Part shown: positions 52,216 to 61,644 of the stretch, one piece after another
Position numbering within the stretch: the stretch's first letter is position 1
How the letters are laid out: the number at the start of each line of letters is the position of its first letter
Assembly: GCA_963798455.1 (NCBI GenBank)
Contig: CAWCTD010000004.1
Location: 992,001 to 1,056,000 of the forward strand
DNA from: CAWCTD01 sp963798455
GTDB taxonomy: Bacteria; Acidobacteriota; Terriglobia; Bryobacterales; Bryobacteraceae
Direction: 5' to 3'
DNA: 64,000 bases
Notes under the pieces: model-generated
Seen by the model: the letters and a program-made list of their open reading frames with translations, nothing else
Told to the model about the DNA's origin: nothing
Database searches by the model: none
Translations under genes and position numbers: made by a program

Positions 52216-53820
52216 TCAGGATAGCTTCGAGCGCGCCCCGAGGCCAGCCAGCAGCGGCAGCGCCAGCGTCGCGGCGAGGAACGAGAGCCAGAGAACAAAT
52301 GCGATCGGGGCAGCCAGCGCCATCCGGCCCATCATGGTTTGAAACCCCCCGCCGCCAAGCTGGCCCAGGTGAAAGGACTCCAGCGAACCGTTCGCCCTGT
52401 GCATGATCAGCCCGGTGTAGTAGGGCATGAGCAGGAAGTGAGTGGCGTACAGATCGAGAAGCGCGAACAGGGAGGTGCCCGCGAGCGGAACCCAACGCTT
52501 CCACTGCGCTGGGAGCAAGGCGGCCAGTCCCAGGGTCGCCAGCAGCGCTTCCGCGACGACCACGGCGGATAGATACCAGCCCGCGCCAGAGGAGAGTCCC
52601 AAAACCGAGAAGGTCAGCTCGTGGTAGCAGAGACCCAGCCAAAAGAAGCCGTAGAAGCTGGCAAGGATCAGCACCCTGGGCCGTGCGCCTCTATCGCGCC
52701 ACACCAGGACCAGAAGACCAGCCACCGCCAACATGGCTACGGCCGCAAAGAAGTGATACATCCAACTACGCAGTTGGAGGAAGCTCCAGTTCCCGGACCA
52801 GATGTGAGACAAGAATGCGCTATCCAAGAACCGGCGCCAGTTGACCTCCGGGCTGCGAACCGCCAGGAGCCAAAGCGACAGGTTGTTGCGCGCCACCTGC
52901 TGAAGCCCCGACCACGTGCCGGTCAGCGCGTGGTTGCGCCAATACCACCAGGCTGACATCGCCCCCGGCACCGCGAACACGGCCACGGTTTCGAGAGCCG
53001 AACGGCCGCGCATTCCACGGCTGCGCCACACCCGCCAGGCGCAGATGAGTGCCAGTGCCGGCAAAGCAGTGAGGAAGTAGGCTTTGGTCGACAGGCCGGC
53101 TCCCAGAAGCGCGCCGGTGACGAGGGCTCGCCTCATTCCTTGCGGCTGGCCGGCGCCGATCACCACCCACAGCAGCGCCGCGAAGATCACGGCCGCGAGC
53201 CCGTCATTCGCCACGCGCGTGGCGGTCATCAGAAAGCCCGGCATGGCTGAGATGAGCGCGGCAACGCCCACGGCCAGTCCGTCGGAGCGGAGCACCACTC
53301 GCGCCACGACGAACCCGAGCGGGATCGTCATGGAAGTCACCAGCAGGGTGGCGAGCCGCATCAGCAGGACGCGCACAGGCAACGAGGCGCTGCCCGCCGC
53401 CCATTCGATGGGTGCGAGCATCGCGTAGTATAGTGGCGGCTGCTGTGCCTCGTAGTTCAAGAGCGGCTCCGTCGCTGGCTCTCGAGCCCACTCTTGGGGC
53501 ATCCCGCACAACTGGCGTCGCCGCCGTTCCCGCTCCGCCTCCGGGAACCGCCAGTAGTCGTCATAGGTCAGAAGCGGCCTGCCAAGAGCGTGGTGGCCGT
53601 AGGGCAGAGGCGTCAGGTTGAGCGACTCCTGGACTTCCCGGGACACTCTGGTCCGGCGGAGCTCGGGCAGCCCGCCGCCGTGAGCCAGGAGTTGTACATA
53701 GGCGAAGTGCACCCACTCATCGTAGCCCTCCCAAAGTGGAAGAAGCACCACGTAGAAGGCGCCGCGCGCGAGGAAGCACAGCCAGACCAGCAAGAGCAGT
53801 CTGCGCACGCGGGGCGTCAT
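52216..53820 (-). CDS. Multi-pass GT-C/ArnT-type glycosyltransferase-like membrane protein
   Basis: 534 residues from ATG 53820, with about 11-12 membrane helices. The first luminal loop contains GYDEWVHFAYVQLLAHGG (acidic DE motif), and the loop after about 115 has NYEAQQPPLYYAMLAPIEWA, the EAQQPPLYY signature of GT39/GT83-type enzymes that use polyprenyl-phosphate sugars. A later region is GAMSAWWYWRNHALTGTWSG. It lies 5 bases upstream of the Wzt-like gene and is divergent from the beta-helix gene with only 21 bases between start codons. Confidence 0.85.
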   Translation of the reverse strand: MTPRVRRLLLLVWLCFLARGAFYVVLLPLWEGYDEWVHFAYVQLLAHGGGLPELRRTRVSREVQESLNLTPLPYGHHALGRPLLTYDDYWRFPEAERERRRRQLCGMPQEWAREPATEPLLNYEAQQPPLYYAMLAPIEWAAGSASLPVRVLLMRLATLLVTSMTIPLGFVVARVVLRSDGLAVGVAALISAMPGFLMTATRVANDGLAAVIFAALLWVVIGAGQPQGMRRALVTGALLGAGLSTKAYFLTALPALALICAWRVWRSRGMRGRSALETVAVFAVPGAMSAWWYWRNHALTGTWSGLQQVARNNLSLWLLAVRSPEVNWRRFLDSAFLSHIWSGNWSFLQLRSWMYHFFAAVAMLAVAGLLVLVWRDRGARPRVLILASFYGFFWLGLCYHELTFSVLGLSSGAGWYLSAVVVAEALLATLGLAALLPAQWKRWVPLAGTSLFALLDLYATHFLLMPYYTGLIMHRANGSLESFHLGQLGGGGFQTMMGRMALAAPIAFVLWLSFLAATLALPLLAGLGARSKLS

Positions 53821-53841
53821 GGTAGATAGAATAGCGGTTTC
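53821..53841. promoter_or_regulatory. 21-bp divergent promoter core
   Basis: The gap between ATG 53820 (minus) and ATG 53842 (plus) holds TAGAAT (53827-53832, plus, 9 bases before the ATG) and, overlapping it on the minus strand, TATTCT 7 bases before the other ATG. Both transcripts would be near-leaderless, with -35 regions inside the opposite coding sequences. Confidence 0.4.
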
Positions 53842-55191
53842 ATGCGAAAGCTCGCGCTGGCGGCGGCACTTCTTGCCTGCCTCGGCTGCGGCACCCAGGA
53901 GTCGCGGATACGCAAGGAACTGGAGCGCGGCACGGGACTGGTGCAGCTTCCCGCCGGGCGAATCGAGGTTTCCTCCGAGTTGGTGATTCCCCAAGGGTCG
54001 CACGATCTGGTGCTCGCGGGCGCGGTCTCCGGCACGACGCTCGTGGCGTCCGCGAGATTTCAGGGGGCGGCGGTGCTGCACATCAAGTCCGGCAAGAACA
54101 TCCGCATTCGCAACCTGGTCATCGATGGCAACCGGGCGGTGTTGGAGAGGCCCGCCGGCCTGCCCCCCTCCGATGTTCCTTTCTGCCGTTTCACCGCGAA
54201 CAACGGCATCCTGGCCGAAGATGTAAGGGGCCTCGCCGTGTCGGCCGTCCGCCTTACCAACATCGCGGGTTTCGCCGTGCTGGTGGCGCGGTCGAGCAGT
54301 GTGCGAATCGAGCACGCGCGGATCGAAGACAGCGGCTCACGAAACGCCAAAGGCCGCAACAACTCCACGGGCGGGATACTGCTCGAAGAGGGGAGCTCGG
54401 AGTTTCAGGTTTCGGATTGCACCCTCAAGAACGTGCTCGGAAACGGCATCTGGACGCACTCGCTGTATACATCCGCCCGCAACAGTCACGGGCGCATTTC
54501 CGGCAACAGTCTCGATACCATCGGCCGGGACGCGGTGCAGGTGGGGCACGCGACCGACGTGGACGTGGAGAAGAACTCGGGCCGGCGCATCGGCTATCCT
54601 TTCGAAGCGGTGGATGTGGAAGGCGCCGCCATCCCCGTGGCCGTCGACTCAGCGGGTAACGTCGACAAGACCATTTATGCCGGCAACCGCTTTCAAGAGG
54701 TGAATGGAAAGTGCATCGACCTCGACGGCTTCCACGACGGCGAGGTCCTTGACAACAACTGCACCAACCGCGGCTCCGCCGAGGAATACCCGAACGGGCA
54801 CTACGGCATCGTCTTCAACAACAGCAACCCGGACATGCAATCCGAGGCGGTGACGGTTTCCGGAAACACGATCGACGGGGCCAAGTTCGGCGGCATCTTC
54901 GTCATCGGCAGCCGCAACCGGATCGTCGGCAACCATCTTCTCAACCTCAACCTGGCGCACTGCAATGAGAGCGGCGCCAAATACGGCTGTCTGTACTATC
55001 CCGACCAGCCGGATCTCTTGCGGTCGGGCATCTACCTCGGCAGAGGCGCCGCGCGGCCCGCCCCCGCGAGGGACAACGTCATTGAGGGCAACCAGATCTC
55101 CGGCTACGGGATGCCCTGGCGGTGCATCGCCGCCGCCCCTGGCGTTTCCCTCGCCGCCAACCAAGTGGAGCGAAACCGATGCGGCCCGTAA
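53842..55191 (+). CDS. Right-handed parallel beta-helix lipoprotein
   Basis: 449 residues. Lipobox in LAAALLACLGC. A pectate-lyase-like beta-helix runs from about 60 to the end: successive coils such as NIRIRNLVIDGNRAVLE, VRIEHARIEDSGS, FQVSDCTLKNVLGNGIWTHS, GRISGNSLDTIGRDAVQVGH and VTVSGNTIDGAKFGGIFVIG. No obvious catalytic Asp cluster is pinned. Such proteins bind or modify polysaccharide at the cell surface. The next gene starts 13 bases before its stop, so they are coupled. Confidence 0.85.
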   Translation: MRKLALAAALLACLGCGTQESRIRKELERGTGLVQLPAGRIEVSSELVIPQGSHDLVLAGAVSGTTLVASARFQGAAVLHIKSGKNIRIRNLVIDGNRAVLERPAGLPPSDVPFCRFTANNGILAEDVRGLAVSAVRLTNIAGFAVLVARSSSVRIEHARIEDSGSRNAKGRNNSTGGILLEEGSSEFQVSDCTLKNVLGNGIWTHSLYTSARNSHGRISGNSLDTIGRDAVQVGHATDVDVEKNSGRRIGYPFEAVDVEGAAIPVAVDSAGNVDKTIYAGNRFQEVNGKCIDLDGFHDGEVLDNNCTNRGSAEEYPNGHYGIVFNNSNPDMQSEAVTVSGNTIDGAKFGGIFVIGSRNRIVGNHLLNLNLAHCNESGAKYGCLYYPDQPDLLRSGIYLGRGAARPAPARDNVIEGNQISGYGMPWRCIAAAPGVSLAANQVERNRCGP

Positions 55192-57182
55192 CGGTTCGCT
55201 TAAATGCCATCGCGGCGGCGCTCCTGCTATTCCTGTTGAACTGGTACATCTGCGGCAAGCTGGCGGCGATCGAGTGGCTGAACGACATGCACTCGATCGA
55301 AGGCGCCTACATCGGCATCAGCCGTTACGTCATTCGGAACTGGGGCGATTTGAGCTGGTTCCCGCTGTGGTACTCGGGCATCCCCTATCAGAACACCTAC
55401 CCGCCGCTGCTCCACCTGATGGTGGCGGGGTTCGCCTGGCTCACGAGCCGCTCGCCCGCGTCCAGCTACCACATTGTGGAGACGGTGCTGTACTGCCTCG
55501 GCCCGGTGGCGTTGTGCTGGCTGGCTGCACGTTGGTCGGGCTCGCTTGGGTGCGGTCTCTTGGCTGGGGCCTTCTACTCGCTTCTCTCGCCCTCGGCATT
55601 CCTGATCGGGAACGTCAGAGAAGATCTGGGCAGCCTGCTCAACCTGCGCCGCCTGCACACAGCCGTCTTCTACGGCGATGCGCCGTACGTGAGCGCCTTG
55701 ACGCTTGTCCCCCTCGCCCTGGTCTCCCTGGATGTTGCCGTGACCCGGCAGCGGCCGCTCACCTACCTGGCGGCGGCGGTGGCAATGGCGGCGGTCGTTC
55801 TCACCAACTGGCTTGGGGCGGCGGCGCTGGCGCTGGGCGTGCTGGCGTACCTGCTGGGCTACGCGGAACCGCGCCGCGCCTGGCCGTTGACCGTGGGGAC
55901 CGCGGCCCTCGCGTATGTCCTGGCTTCGCCGTGGATCCCGCCTTCGACGATCCGGGCAATGCAGTTTAACTCGCAGACCATCGGCGGCTACTTCCAAATC
56001 ACATGGCGCCACGCCGGCTATGCTGCCGTCCTGGCAGCCGTGACAGTTGGGGCGCATCTGCTCTTCCGGAGACTGCATGCGCCGCCGCACGTGCGAAGCG
56101 CCCTGTTCTTCCTGCTGTTCACCGGCGGAATCACCCTGTCCGCCGAGTGGGCCGGCATTTTTCTACTTCCGCAGCCGCAGCGCTACCACCTGGCCATGGA
56201 GATGGCAATCGCACTGGTGGTCGCCTTTCTGCTCTTGCCCCTGTGGCGGCAAATGCCCGCGTGGGGGAAAGGGACCTCACTGCTCTTGATCCTGGCCTTG
56301 AGCCTCATTCAGGCGCATCGCCTGCGGCACTTCGCCGATGAATTGATCCAGCCTATCGACATCCGCTCCACCACGGAGTACAAGACCGCTCTCTGGTTCG
56401 ACCGCAACATGGCAGGCAGCAGAGTGATGGCGCCCGGCTCCACGTCCATCTTCCTCAACGCCTTTACCGACACGCCGCAGTTGGGTGGCGGCTTTGATCA
56501 GGGGGCCGTCAACTGGTACAACCGCGTGGCCGTCTACGTCATCTACACCGGCCAGAACGCCGGTGACCGTGACGCGGAGACCTCGATTCTATGGTTGAAG
56601 GCCTTCGGAGTGCGCGCCGTGGCCGTGGGCGGTTCAGCCAGCGGCGAACACTACAAGCCGTTTGTCCACCCTCGCAAATTCGAGGGGCTGCTCCCTGAAG
56701 TCTGGCGTGACGGCGACGACTACATCTATCTGGTGCCCGCACGCTCGGACTCCCTTGCTCACGTGGTCCGAAGCGGCGATCTCGTGGACCGGCCGCCTAT
56801 GCACGGCCTCGACGTAGACCAGGTCCGCCGTTATGTGGCCGCGATCGAGGATCCCGGGCTGCCGCCGGCTGAAATGGCATGGACCAGCCGGCACAGCGCC
56901 AGGATCGTGGCCGAACTCCACAAAGATCAGCTTGTCTCGGTGCAGGTGACGTATCATCCTGGATGGCGAGCCACGGTGAATGGTGTGCGGAGGCCGGTAC
57001 GGGGGGACAAAATCGGGTTGATGGTCGTGGAGCCGCGGTGTGAAGGGCGGTGTACCATCGACCTGACCTACGATGGCGGGACCGAGATGAAAGCGGCCAA
57101 GACGGCCAGCCTCACCGGCCTGGTGATCTGCCTGCTTTGGGCCGCCGTGAGCCGGCAGCGGAAGCGGGGCGGCCGTGTCTGA
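55179..57182 (+). CDS. Large multi-pass membrane protein, GT-C-like
   Basis: 667 residues from ATG 55179, with about 11 membrane helices up to residue 385. An acidic first loop (WLNDMHSIEGAYIGISRYVI) and YSGIPYQNTYPPLLHLMVAG resemble GT-C/YfhO-type lipid-sugar transferases. Then a soluble domain (TTEYKTALWFDRNMAGSRVM to VQVTYHPGWRATVNG) and a last helix. YHPGW.A.VNG is typical of the periplasmic beta domain in these proteins. Overlaps the preceding beta-helix gene and the following methyltransferase (8 bases). Confidence 0.75.
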   Translation: MRPVTVRLNAIAAALLLFLLNWYICGKLAAIEWLNDMHSIEGAYIGISRYVIRNWGDLSWFPLWYSGIPYQNTYPPLLHLMVAGFAWLTSRSPASSYHIVETVLYCLGPVALCWLAARWSGSLGCGLLAGAFYSLLSPSAFLIGNVREDLGSLLNLRRLHTAVFYGDAPYVSALTLVPLALVSLDVAVTRQRPLTYLAAAVAMAAVVLTNWLGAAALALGVLAYLLGYAEPRRAWPLTVGTAALAYVLASPWIPPSTIRAMQFNSQTIGGYFQITWRHAGYAAVLAAVTVGAHLLFRRLHAPPHVRSALFFLLFTGGITLSAEWAGIFLLPQPQRYHLAMEMAIALVVAFLLLPLWRQMPAWGKGTSLLLILALSLIQAHRLRHFADELIQPIDIRSTTEYKTALWFDRNMAGSRVMAPGSTSIFLNAFTDTPQLGGGFDQGAVNWYNRVAVYVIYTGQNAGDRDAETSILWLKAFGVRAVAVGGSASGEHYKPFVHPRKFEGLLPEVWRDGDDYIYLVPARSDSLAHVVRSGDLVDRPPMHGLDVDQVRRYVAAIEDPGLPPAEMAWTSRHSARIVAELHKDQLVSVQVTYHPGWRATVNGVRRPVRGDKIGLMVVEPRCEGRCTIDLTYDGGTEMKAAKTASLTGLVICLLWAAVSRQRKRGGRV

Positions 57183-58479
57183 CATCTCGGACAGGATGCG
57201 GTCCGACTGGAATCGGCGGGCGCGGGAGGACGCGAACTACTACGCCGCCTTCGGCCGCCGCGACCAGGAGCAGGCCGAGTTCGAAGCCACCGCCGCCGGC
57301 GTGGTCCGTGATCTGGAACGCGAGCTGCGGCGCCTGGGGCGAGCACCGGACCACGCCGCAATGCGGACGCTTGAAATCGGCTGCGGCCCCGGGCGGGTGA
57401 TGCTTCCGATGAGCCGCCGCTTCCGCGAGATTCACGGCGTCGATGTCTCGGACGAAATGATCCGCCAGGCCCGTGACCGGTTGAGCCAGTCCCCCAACGC
57501 TCACGCGCACCTGAACAACGGGCTGGATCTTGCCGGCTTTCCGGACGAGTCGTTCGAGTTCGTGTATTCCTATGCCGTCTTTCAGCACATTCCCAGCCGT
57601 GAAGTGGTGTTGAATTACCTGCGGGAGAGCTGGCGGGTGCTTGCGCCGGGCGGCCTCATCCGCTGCCAAGTGAATGACCTGCCGGAGGCGGCGGCTGCCT
57701 GCGACACCTGGCAGGGCGTTCGCATCAGCGCTGCTGAAGTTGCCTCTTTCGCCCGCGCCGAAGACTTCCAGCTTTTGGCGCTCGAAGGCGCGGGGACCCA
57801 GTACATGTGGGCCACCATGCGCAAGCGAGCCAAGGGCTGGCACTCGGCTCTTGAATCGGACCCTCCACCGGCGGCCGCGGTGCGCGTGCATCGCATCACA
57901 AACGCCTTCGGCACCGAGCCCCTGGCGACCTGCCGCGGAAGGTTCGCATCGATCATCCTGTGGATGAGCGCCCTGCCCGAAGAGTGCGACCTGTTGCACC
58001 TGGAGGTTGTGATCGGAGGCGGAGAAGCGACTCCCTTCTACGTCGGCCCCTCGGAGAACGACGGCCTCCGGCAGTTGAACGTGTCTCTGCCGGCGGGGAT
58101 CCAGACCGGCCTGCATCCAGTGCAGGTGTACTGGTTGGGGCGGCCGCTGTGCCCGCCAGCGACGCTCCGCGTGGTCCCTCCCGGCCCTTCGGCGCCGCGA
58201 GTGGTCTGGGTGAGCGATGCGATCGACCTGCTGGGCGGGGTGCGCATCCGTTCAGGGATCGTTAAGGCCATCTTCGAGGAAGTGGAACGGATCGGCGATC
58301 TCCGCGCCTTCATTGACGGCCGGGAGGCTGCCCGCATCGAGACCTTCTGTGTGGATCCCGTGCCCATGCGCTGCGAAGTCAACATCCACCTGCCGCCAGA
58401 CGTCGAGCCCGGCCGCCGCCGGCTCGAAATAAGGCTCGGCCCGCGTTCTTTTCCCCCGATTTGGATCGAAGTCCCGTAG
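57175..58479 (+). CDS. SAM methyltransferase with C-terminal beta-sandwich modules
   Basis: 434 residues from GTG 57175, overlapping the upstream gene by 8 bases. Motif I TLEIGCGPGRVMLPMSRRFR, motif II IHGVDVSDEMIRQARDRL, then FEFVYSYAVFQHIPSREVVL and VLAPGGLIRCQVND. Residues about 240-434 are two beta-sandwich modules (LHLEVVIGGGEATPFYVGPS; LLGGVRIRSGIVKAIFEEVE) ending in GRRRLEIRLG. The design parallels the protein at 15235. Context with glycosyltransferase-like genes suggests methylation of a lipid-linked or surface glycan. Confidence 0.8.
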   Translation: MSDISDRMRSDWNRRAREDANYYAAFGRRDQEQAEFEATAAGVVRDLERELRRLGRAPDHAAMRTLEIGCGPGRVMLPMSRRFREIHGVDVSDEMIRQARDRLSQSPNAHAHLNNGLDLAGFPDESFEFVYSYAVFQHIPSREVVLNYLRESWRVLAPGGLIRCQVNDLPEAAAACDTWQGVRISAAEVASFARAEDFQLLALEGAGTQYMWATMRKRAKGWHSALESDPPPAAAVRVHRITNAFGTEPLATCRGRFASIILWMSALPEECDLLHLEVVIGGGEATPFYVGPSENDGLRQLNVSLPAGIQTGLHPVQVYWLGRPLCPPATLRVVPPGPSAPRVVWVSDAIDLLGGVRIRSGIVKAIFEEVERIGDLRAFIDGREAARIETFCVDPVPMRCEVNIHLPPDVEPGRRRLEIRLGPRSFPPIWIEVP

Positions 58480-58548
58480 TTTCTGCCGATTTCCACAGAA
58501 ACGCCGCTGTAACATTATGCACATGGTATAGATATAGTTCTTGACGAG

Positions 58549-58564
58549 CCACTACATCTTGGGG
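58549..58564 (+). promoter_or_regulatory. Possible NrdR-type box upstream of nrdJ
   Basis: CCACTACATCTTGGGG is an imperfect palindrome (10 of 16 positions symmetric) with the general CTACATCTTG look of NrdR sites. It lies just after a TATAGT -10-like hexamer (58533-58538), and only 96 bases separate nrdJ from the gene before. No nrdR gene is in the window. Confidence 0.3.
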
Positions 58565-58575
58565 TACAAACGCAG

Positions 58576-61428
58576 ATGTCGGCTCTTGGCGCTAACCGCT
58601 GGGGGCGACGAGGGGGTAGGATGGCAATGGGGCAACTGGCGACGGCAACCGCAAACGTAAAAGTGAACGAAACCAAGGCAAGAGTTGAGATCGAATCGCG
58701 TACCGGGTTGGTTTTTTCCCGGTACTTCACCACCCGGCTGCAAGCCGGAAGAACGCCATACGACGAGATTCGTTGGGAATTGCGCACCGCGACGATCACC
58801 AACGACAAGGGAACGGTCATCTTTGAGCAGAGAGACGTGGAGGTGCCGGCCGATTGGTCCCAAACGGCCACCAATATTGTGGCCAGCAAGTACTTTCACG
58901 GAAAATCGGGTTCCCCTTCGAGAGAGCGCAGCGTCATTCAGTTGACGCACCGGGTTGTGGATACCATCACCGAATGGGGCAAGAGCGGCGGCTATTTCCG
59001 TGCCACCGAGGATGCCGAGAACTTCCGGGACGAGTTGGCGCACCTGGTGCTGACTCAGAAGGCGGCCTTCAACTCTCCGGTCTGGTTCAACGTGGGCGTG
59101 CGGGAGTCGCGCGGCTACGGCTGGTACTACGACGAAGCGGCCGATTCGATCCGGAAACTGACCCCGGCTCTGGCGAAGCCGCAGTGCTCGGCCTGCTTCA
59201 TCAATTCGGTGACCGATTCGCTCGAATCCATCCTCGATCTGGCCAAGACCGAGGGCATGCTGTTCAAGTGGGGCTCGGGTACGGGAACGAACCTCTCTTC
59301 CCTGCGCGAGGAGAATGCCGTGCTAAGCGGCGGCGGCCGGGCTTCCGGACCGCTGAGCTTCATGAAAGGCTTCGACGCGTTTGCCGGGGTCATCAAGAGC
59401 GGCGGGAAGACCCGGCGCGCCGCCAAGATGGTGATTCTCAACGTGGACCACCCGGACATCGAGAAGTTCGTGTGGGCCAAGGCCAAGGAGGAGAAGAAGG
59501 CCCACGTGCTGGTGGACGCCGGCTACGACTCGTCGCTCGACGGCGAGGCCTACGGGTCCATCTTCTTCCAGAATGCCAACAACTCGGTGCGGGTGACCGA
59601 CGAGTTCATGCAGGCGGTGATGGAGGACGCCGACTGGTGGACGCGGGCGGTCCTCTCCGGCCAGCCGGTCAAGCACCTCAAGGCCCGAGAACTGCTGCAC
59701 GAGATCGCGGAGGCCACCTGGCAGTGCGGCGACCCCGGCATGCAATTCGACACCACCGTGAACCGCTGGAATCCGTGCAAGAACACGGCGCGGATCAACG
59801 CCTCCAATCCTTGCTCGGAGTACATGTTCGTGGACGACTCGGCCTGCAACCTGGCCTCCGTGAATTTGACGAAGTTCATCGGGCCGGACGGGCAGTTCGA
59901 CGTCGAAGCGTTCCGGCACGCGGTGGATACCGTGGTCTTGGCGCAGGAGATCATCGTTGACAGCGCCAGTTACCCGACCGAGAAGATCGCCCGCAACTCC
60001 CACGAGTACCGCCCCGTCGGGTTGGGATTCGCCAACCTGGGGGCGATGCTGATGTCGCTCGGCATCCCGTACGACAGCGACCGTGGCAGGGACTACGCCG
60101 GTGCCGTCACCGCGGTCATGTGCGGCCAGGCTTACCTTACCAGCGCCCGCATCGCCGAGGCCGTCGGCACATTTCCCGGCTACGCGCGCAACGAAGGGCC
60201 CTTCCTCGATGTGATCCGGATGCACGGCGAAGCGGTGGGCGGTATTCACGGGGAGAACGTCCCGGCGCCGCTCTACGCTGCCGCCACTGACTGCTGGCGC
60301 GAGGCGTACGAGGCGGGCCGCCGCTGGGGCTTCCGCAACGCGCAGGTCACCGTGATCGCGCCCACCGGTACCATCGGCTTCATGATGGACTGCGATACCA
60401 CCGGTATCGAGCCCGATCTGGCGCTGGTGAAGTTCAAGAAGCTGGTCGGCGGCGGAGTGATCAAGATCGTCAACAACACCGTGCCGCAAGCCCTGATCCG
60501 GCTGGGCTACTCGCCGGAGCAGGTCGAGCAGATCGTCAGCCACATCGACGCCACGGGGACCATCGAGGGCGCCCCGCACTTGAAGTGCGAGCACCTGGCG
60601 GTCTTCGATTGCAGTCTTCGCCCCCAGAACGGCACGCGCTTCATCCACCACATGGGGCACCTGAAAATGATGGCCGCGGTGCAGCCCTTCATCTCCGGCG
60701 CCCTTTCCAAGACCATCAACATGCCGGAAGACTCCAGCGTGGAAGACGTCATGAACGCCTACATCGAAAGCTGGAGGCTGGGCGTGAAGGCGGTAGCTAT
60801 CTATCGCGACAACTCCAAGCGGGTCCAGCCGCTCAGCACCGGCGAGCGTGCGGCCAAGGCTCCGGCCACGATTGAGAAGATCGTTTACCGCCCACAGCGC
60901 CGCAAGCTTCCCGATGAACGCCAGGCCATCACGCACAAGTTCTCCATCGGCGGCCACGAGGGCTACATCACGGTGGGCCTGTACGAGGACGGCCAGCCCG
61001 GCGAGATCTTCATCACCATGGCCAAGGAGGGCTCGACCATCTCCGGTTTGATGGACGGCTTCGCCACGGCCATCAGCTTCACCTTGCAGTACGGTGTGCC
61101 CCTCAAGTTCCTGGTGGACAAGTTCAGCCACGTGCGCTTCGAGCCCAGCGGCTGGACCGGCAACCAGCACGTGCCTTACGCCAAGTCGATTTTGGATTAC
61201 ATCTTCCGCTGGATGGGCGCCAAGTTCCTGGGGCCGGAGTACGCGCAGCAGACCGAAGCCGGCGAGACCTCCAAGCTGCGCCCGACGGAGCCCGAGCCGC
61301 AGCAGGCACTGAATTTCGGCCCGGTGGTGGAAGATGCGCCGATTTGCAGCGAGTGCGGCGGCCTGATGACCCGCAACGGAAGCTGCTACAAGTGCGAAAA
61401 CTGCGGCGGCACGAGCGGGTGCAGCTGA
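58576..61428 (+). CDS. nrdJ: Adenosylcobalamin-dependent (class II) ribonucleotide reductase
   Basis: 950 residues; ATG 58621 is an alternative start. Family core: KPQCSACFINSVTDSLESIL, LFKWGSGTGTNLSSLREENA, active-site NPCSEYMFVDDSACNLASVN, VGLGFANLGAMLMSLGIPYD, APTGTIGFMMDCDTTGIEPD. The C-terminus is Cys-rich (CSECGGLMTRNGSCYKCENC, then GGTSGCS), providing the redox cysteines. It makes deoxyribonucleotides using a B12 radical. Its last 136 codons are duplicated at 63431-63838 after the AIPR insertion. Confidence 0.97.
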   Translation: MSALGANRWGRRGGRMAMGQLATATANVKVNETKARVEIESRTGLVFSRYFTTRLQAGRTPYDEIRWELRTATITNDKGTVIFEQRDVEVPADWSQTATNIVASKYFHGKSGSPSRERSVIQLTHRVVDTITEWGKSGGYFRATEDAENFRDELAHLVLTQKAAFNSPVWFNVGVRESRGYGWYYDEAADSIRKLTPALAKPQCSACFINSVTDSLESILDLAKTEGMLFKWGSGTGTNLSSLREENAVLSGGGRASGPLSFMKGFDAFAGVIKSGGKTRRAAKMVILNVDHPDIEKFVWAKAKEEKKAHVLVDAGYDSSLDGEAYGSIFFQNANNSVRVTDEFMQAVMEDADWWTRAVLSGQPVKHLKARELLHEIAEATWQCGDPGMQFDTTVNRWNPCKNTARINASNPCSEYMFVDDSACNLASVNLTKFIGPDGQFDVEAFRHAVDTVVLAQEIIVDSASYPTEKIARNSHEYRPVGLGFANLGAMLMSLGIPYDSDRGRDYAGAVTAVMCGQAYLTSARIAEAVGTFPGYARNEGPFLDVIRMHGEAVGGIHGENVPAPLYAAATDCWREAYEAGRRWGFRNAQVTVIAPTGTIGFMMDCDTTGIEPDLALVKFKKLVGGGVIKIVNNTVPQALIRLGYSPEQVEQIVSHIDATGTIEGAPHLKCEHLAVFDCSLRPQNGTRFIHHMGHLKMMAAVQPFISGALSKTINMPEDSSVEDVMNAYIESWRLGVKAVAIYRDNSKRVQPLSTGERAAKAPATIEKIVYRPQRRKLPDERQAITHKFSIGGHEGYITVGLYEDGQPGEIFITMAKEGSTISGLMDGFATAISFTLQYGVPLKFLVDKFSHVRFEPSGWTGNQHVPYAKSILDYIFRWMGAKFLGPEYAQQTEAGETSKLRPTEPEPQQALNFGPVVEDAPICSECGGLMTRNGSCYKCENCGGTSGCS

Positions 61429-61447
61429 CACGGAAGGAGGTGATTCA

Positions 61448-61633
61448 ATGCCAAAGACCTACAAGCCCGGACAGCCCGCTCCCCATTCTGGTCAGTACGA
61501 GAGAGTCGGCCCGAGAGGCGGGCGGACGGGCGACGAACGCACTGTCGTTCGTCATGAGCCCATGCCCCCAACAACGAGGCCAGGAGAGACCTATATCCTT
61601 GTAGACCGGACAAAGCACAGGACTGCGAAATAG
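61448..61633 (+). CDS. YjzC-like small protein
   Basis: 61 residues preceded by a strong ribosome site (GGAAGGAGGTGATTCA). It starts PKTYKPGQPAPHSGQYERVG and ends RPGETYILVDRTKHR, matching the short YjzC-type pattern of GQ.AP.SG.Y followed by GET. Highly basic and hydrophilic, no membrane segment. It follows nrdJ by 19 bases and could ride its transcript. Function of the family is unknown. Confidence 0.6.
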   Translation: MPKTYKPGQPAPHSGQYERVGPRGGRTGDERTVVRHEPMPPTTRPGETYILVDRTKHRTAK

Positions 61634-61644
61634 CCAGTCTTGCA

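Noticed and set aside
58480..58575. Cobalamin riboswitch upstream of the B12-dependent nrdJ
   Set aside because: Only 96 bases are available and no B12-box-like element is visible.
59323..61431. 702-codon antisense frame over nrdJ
   Set aside because: Shadow frame; composition rich in Arg/Gly/His/Val and no family motif.
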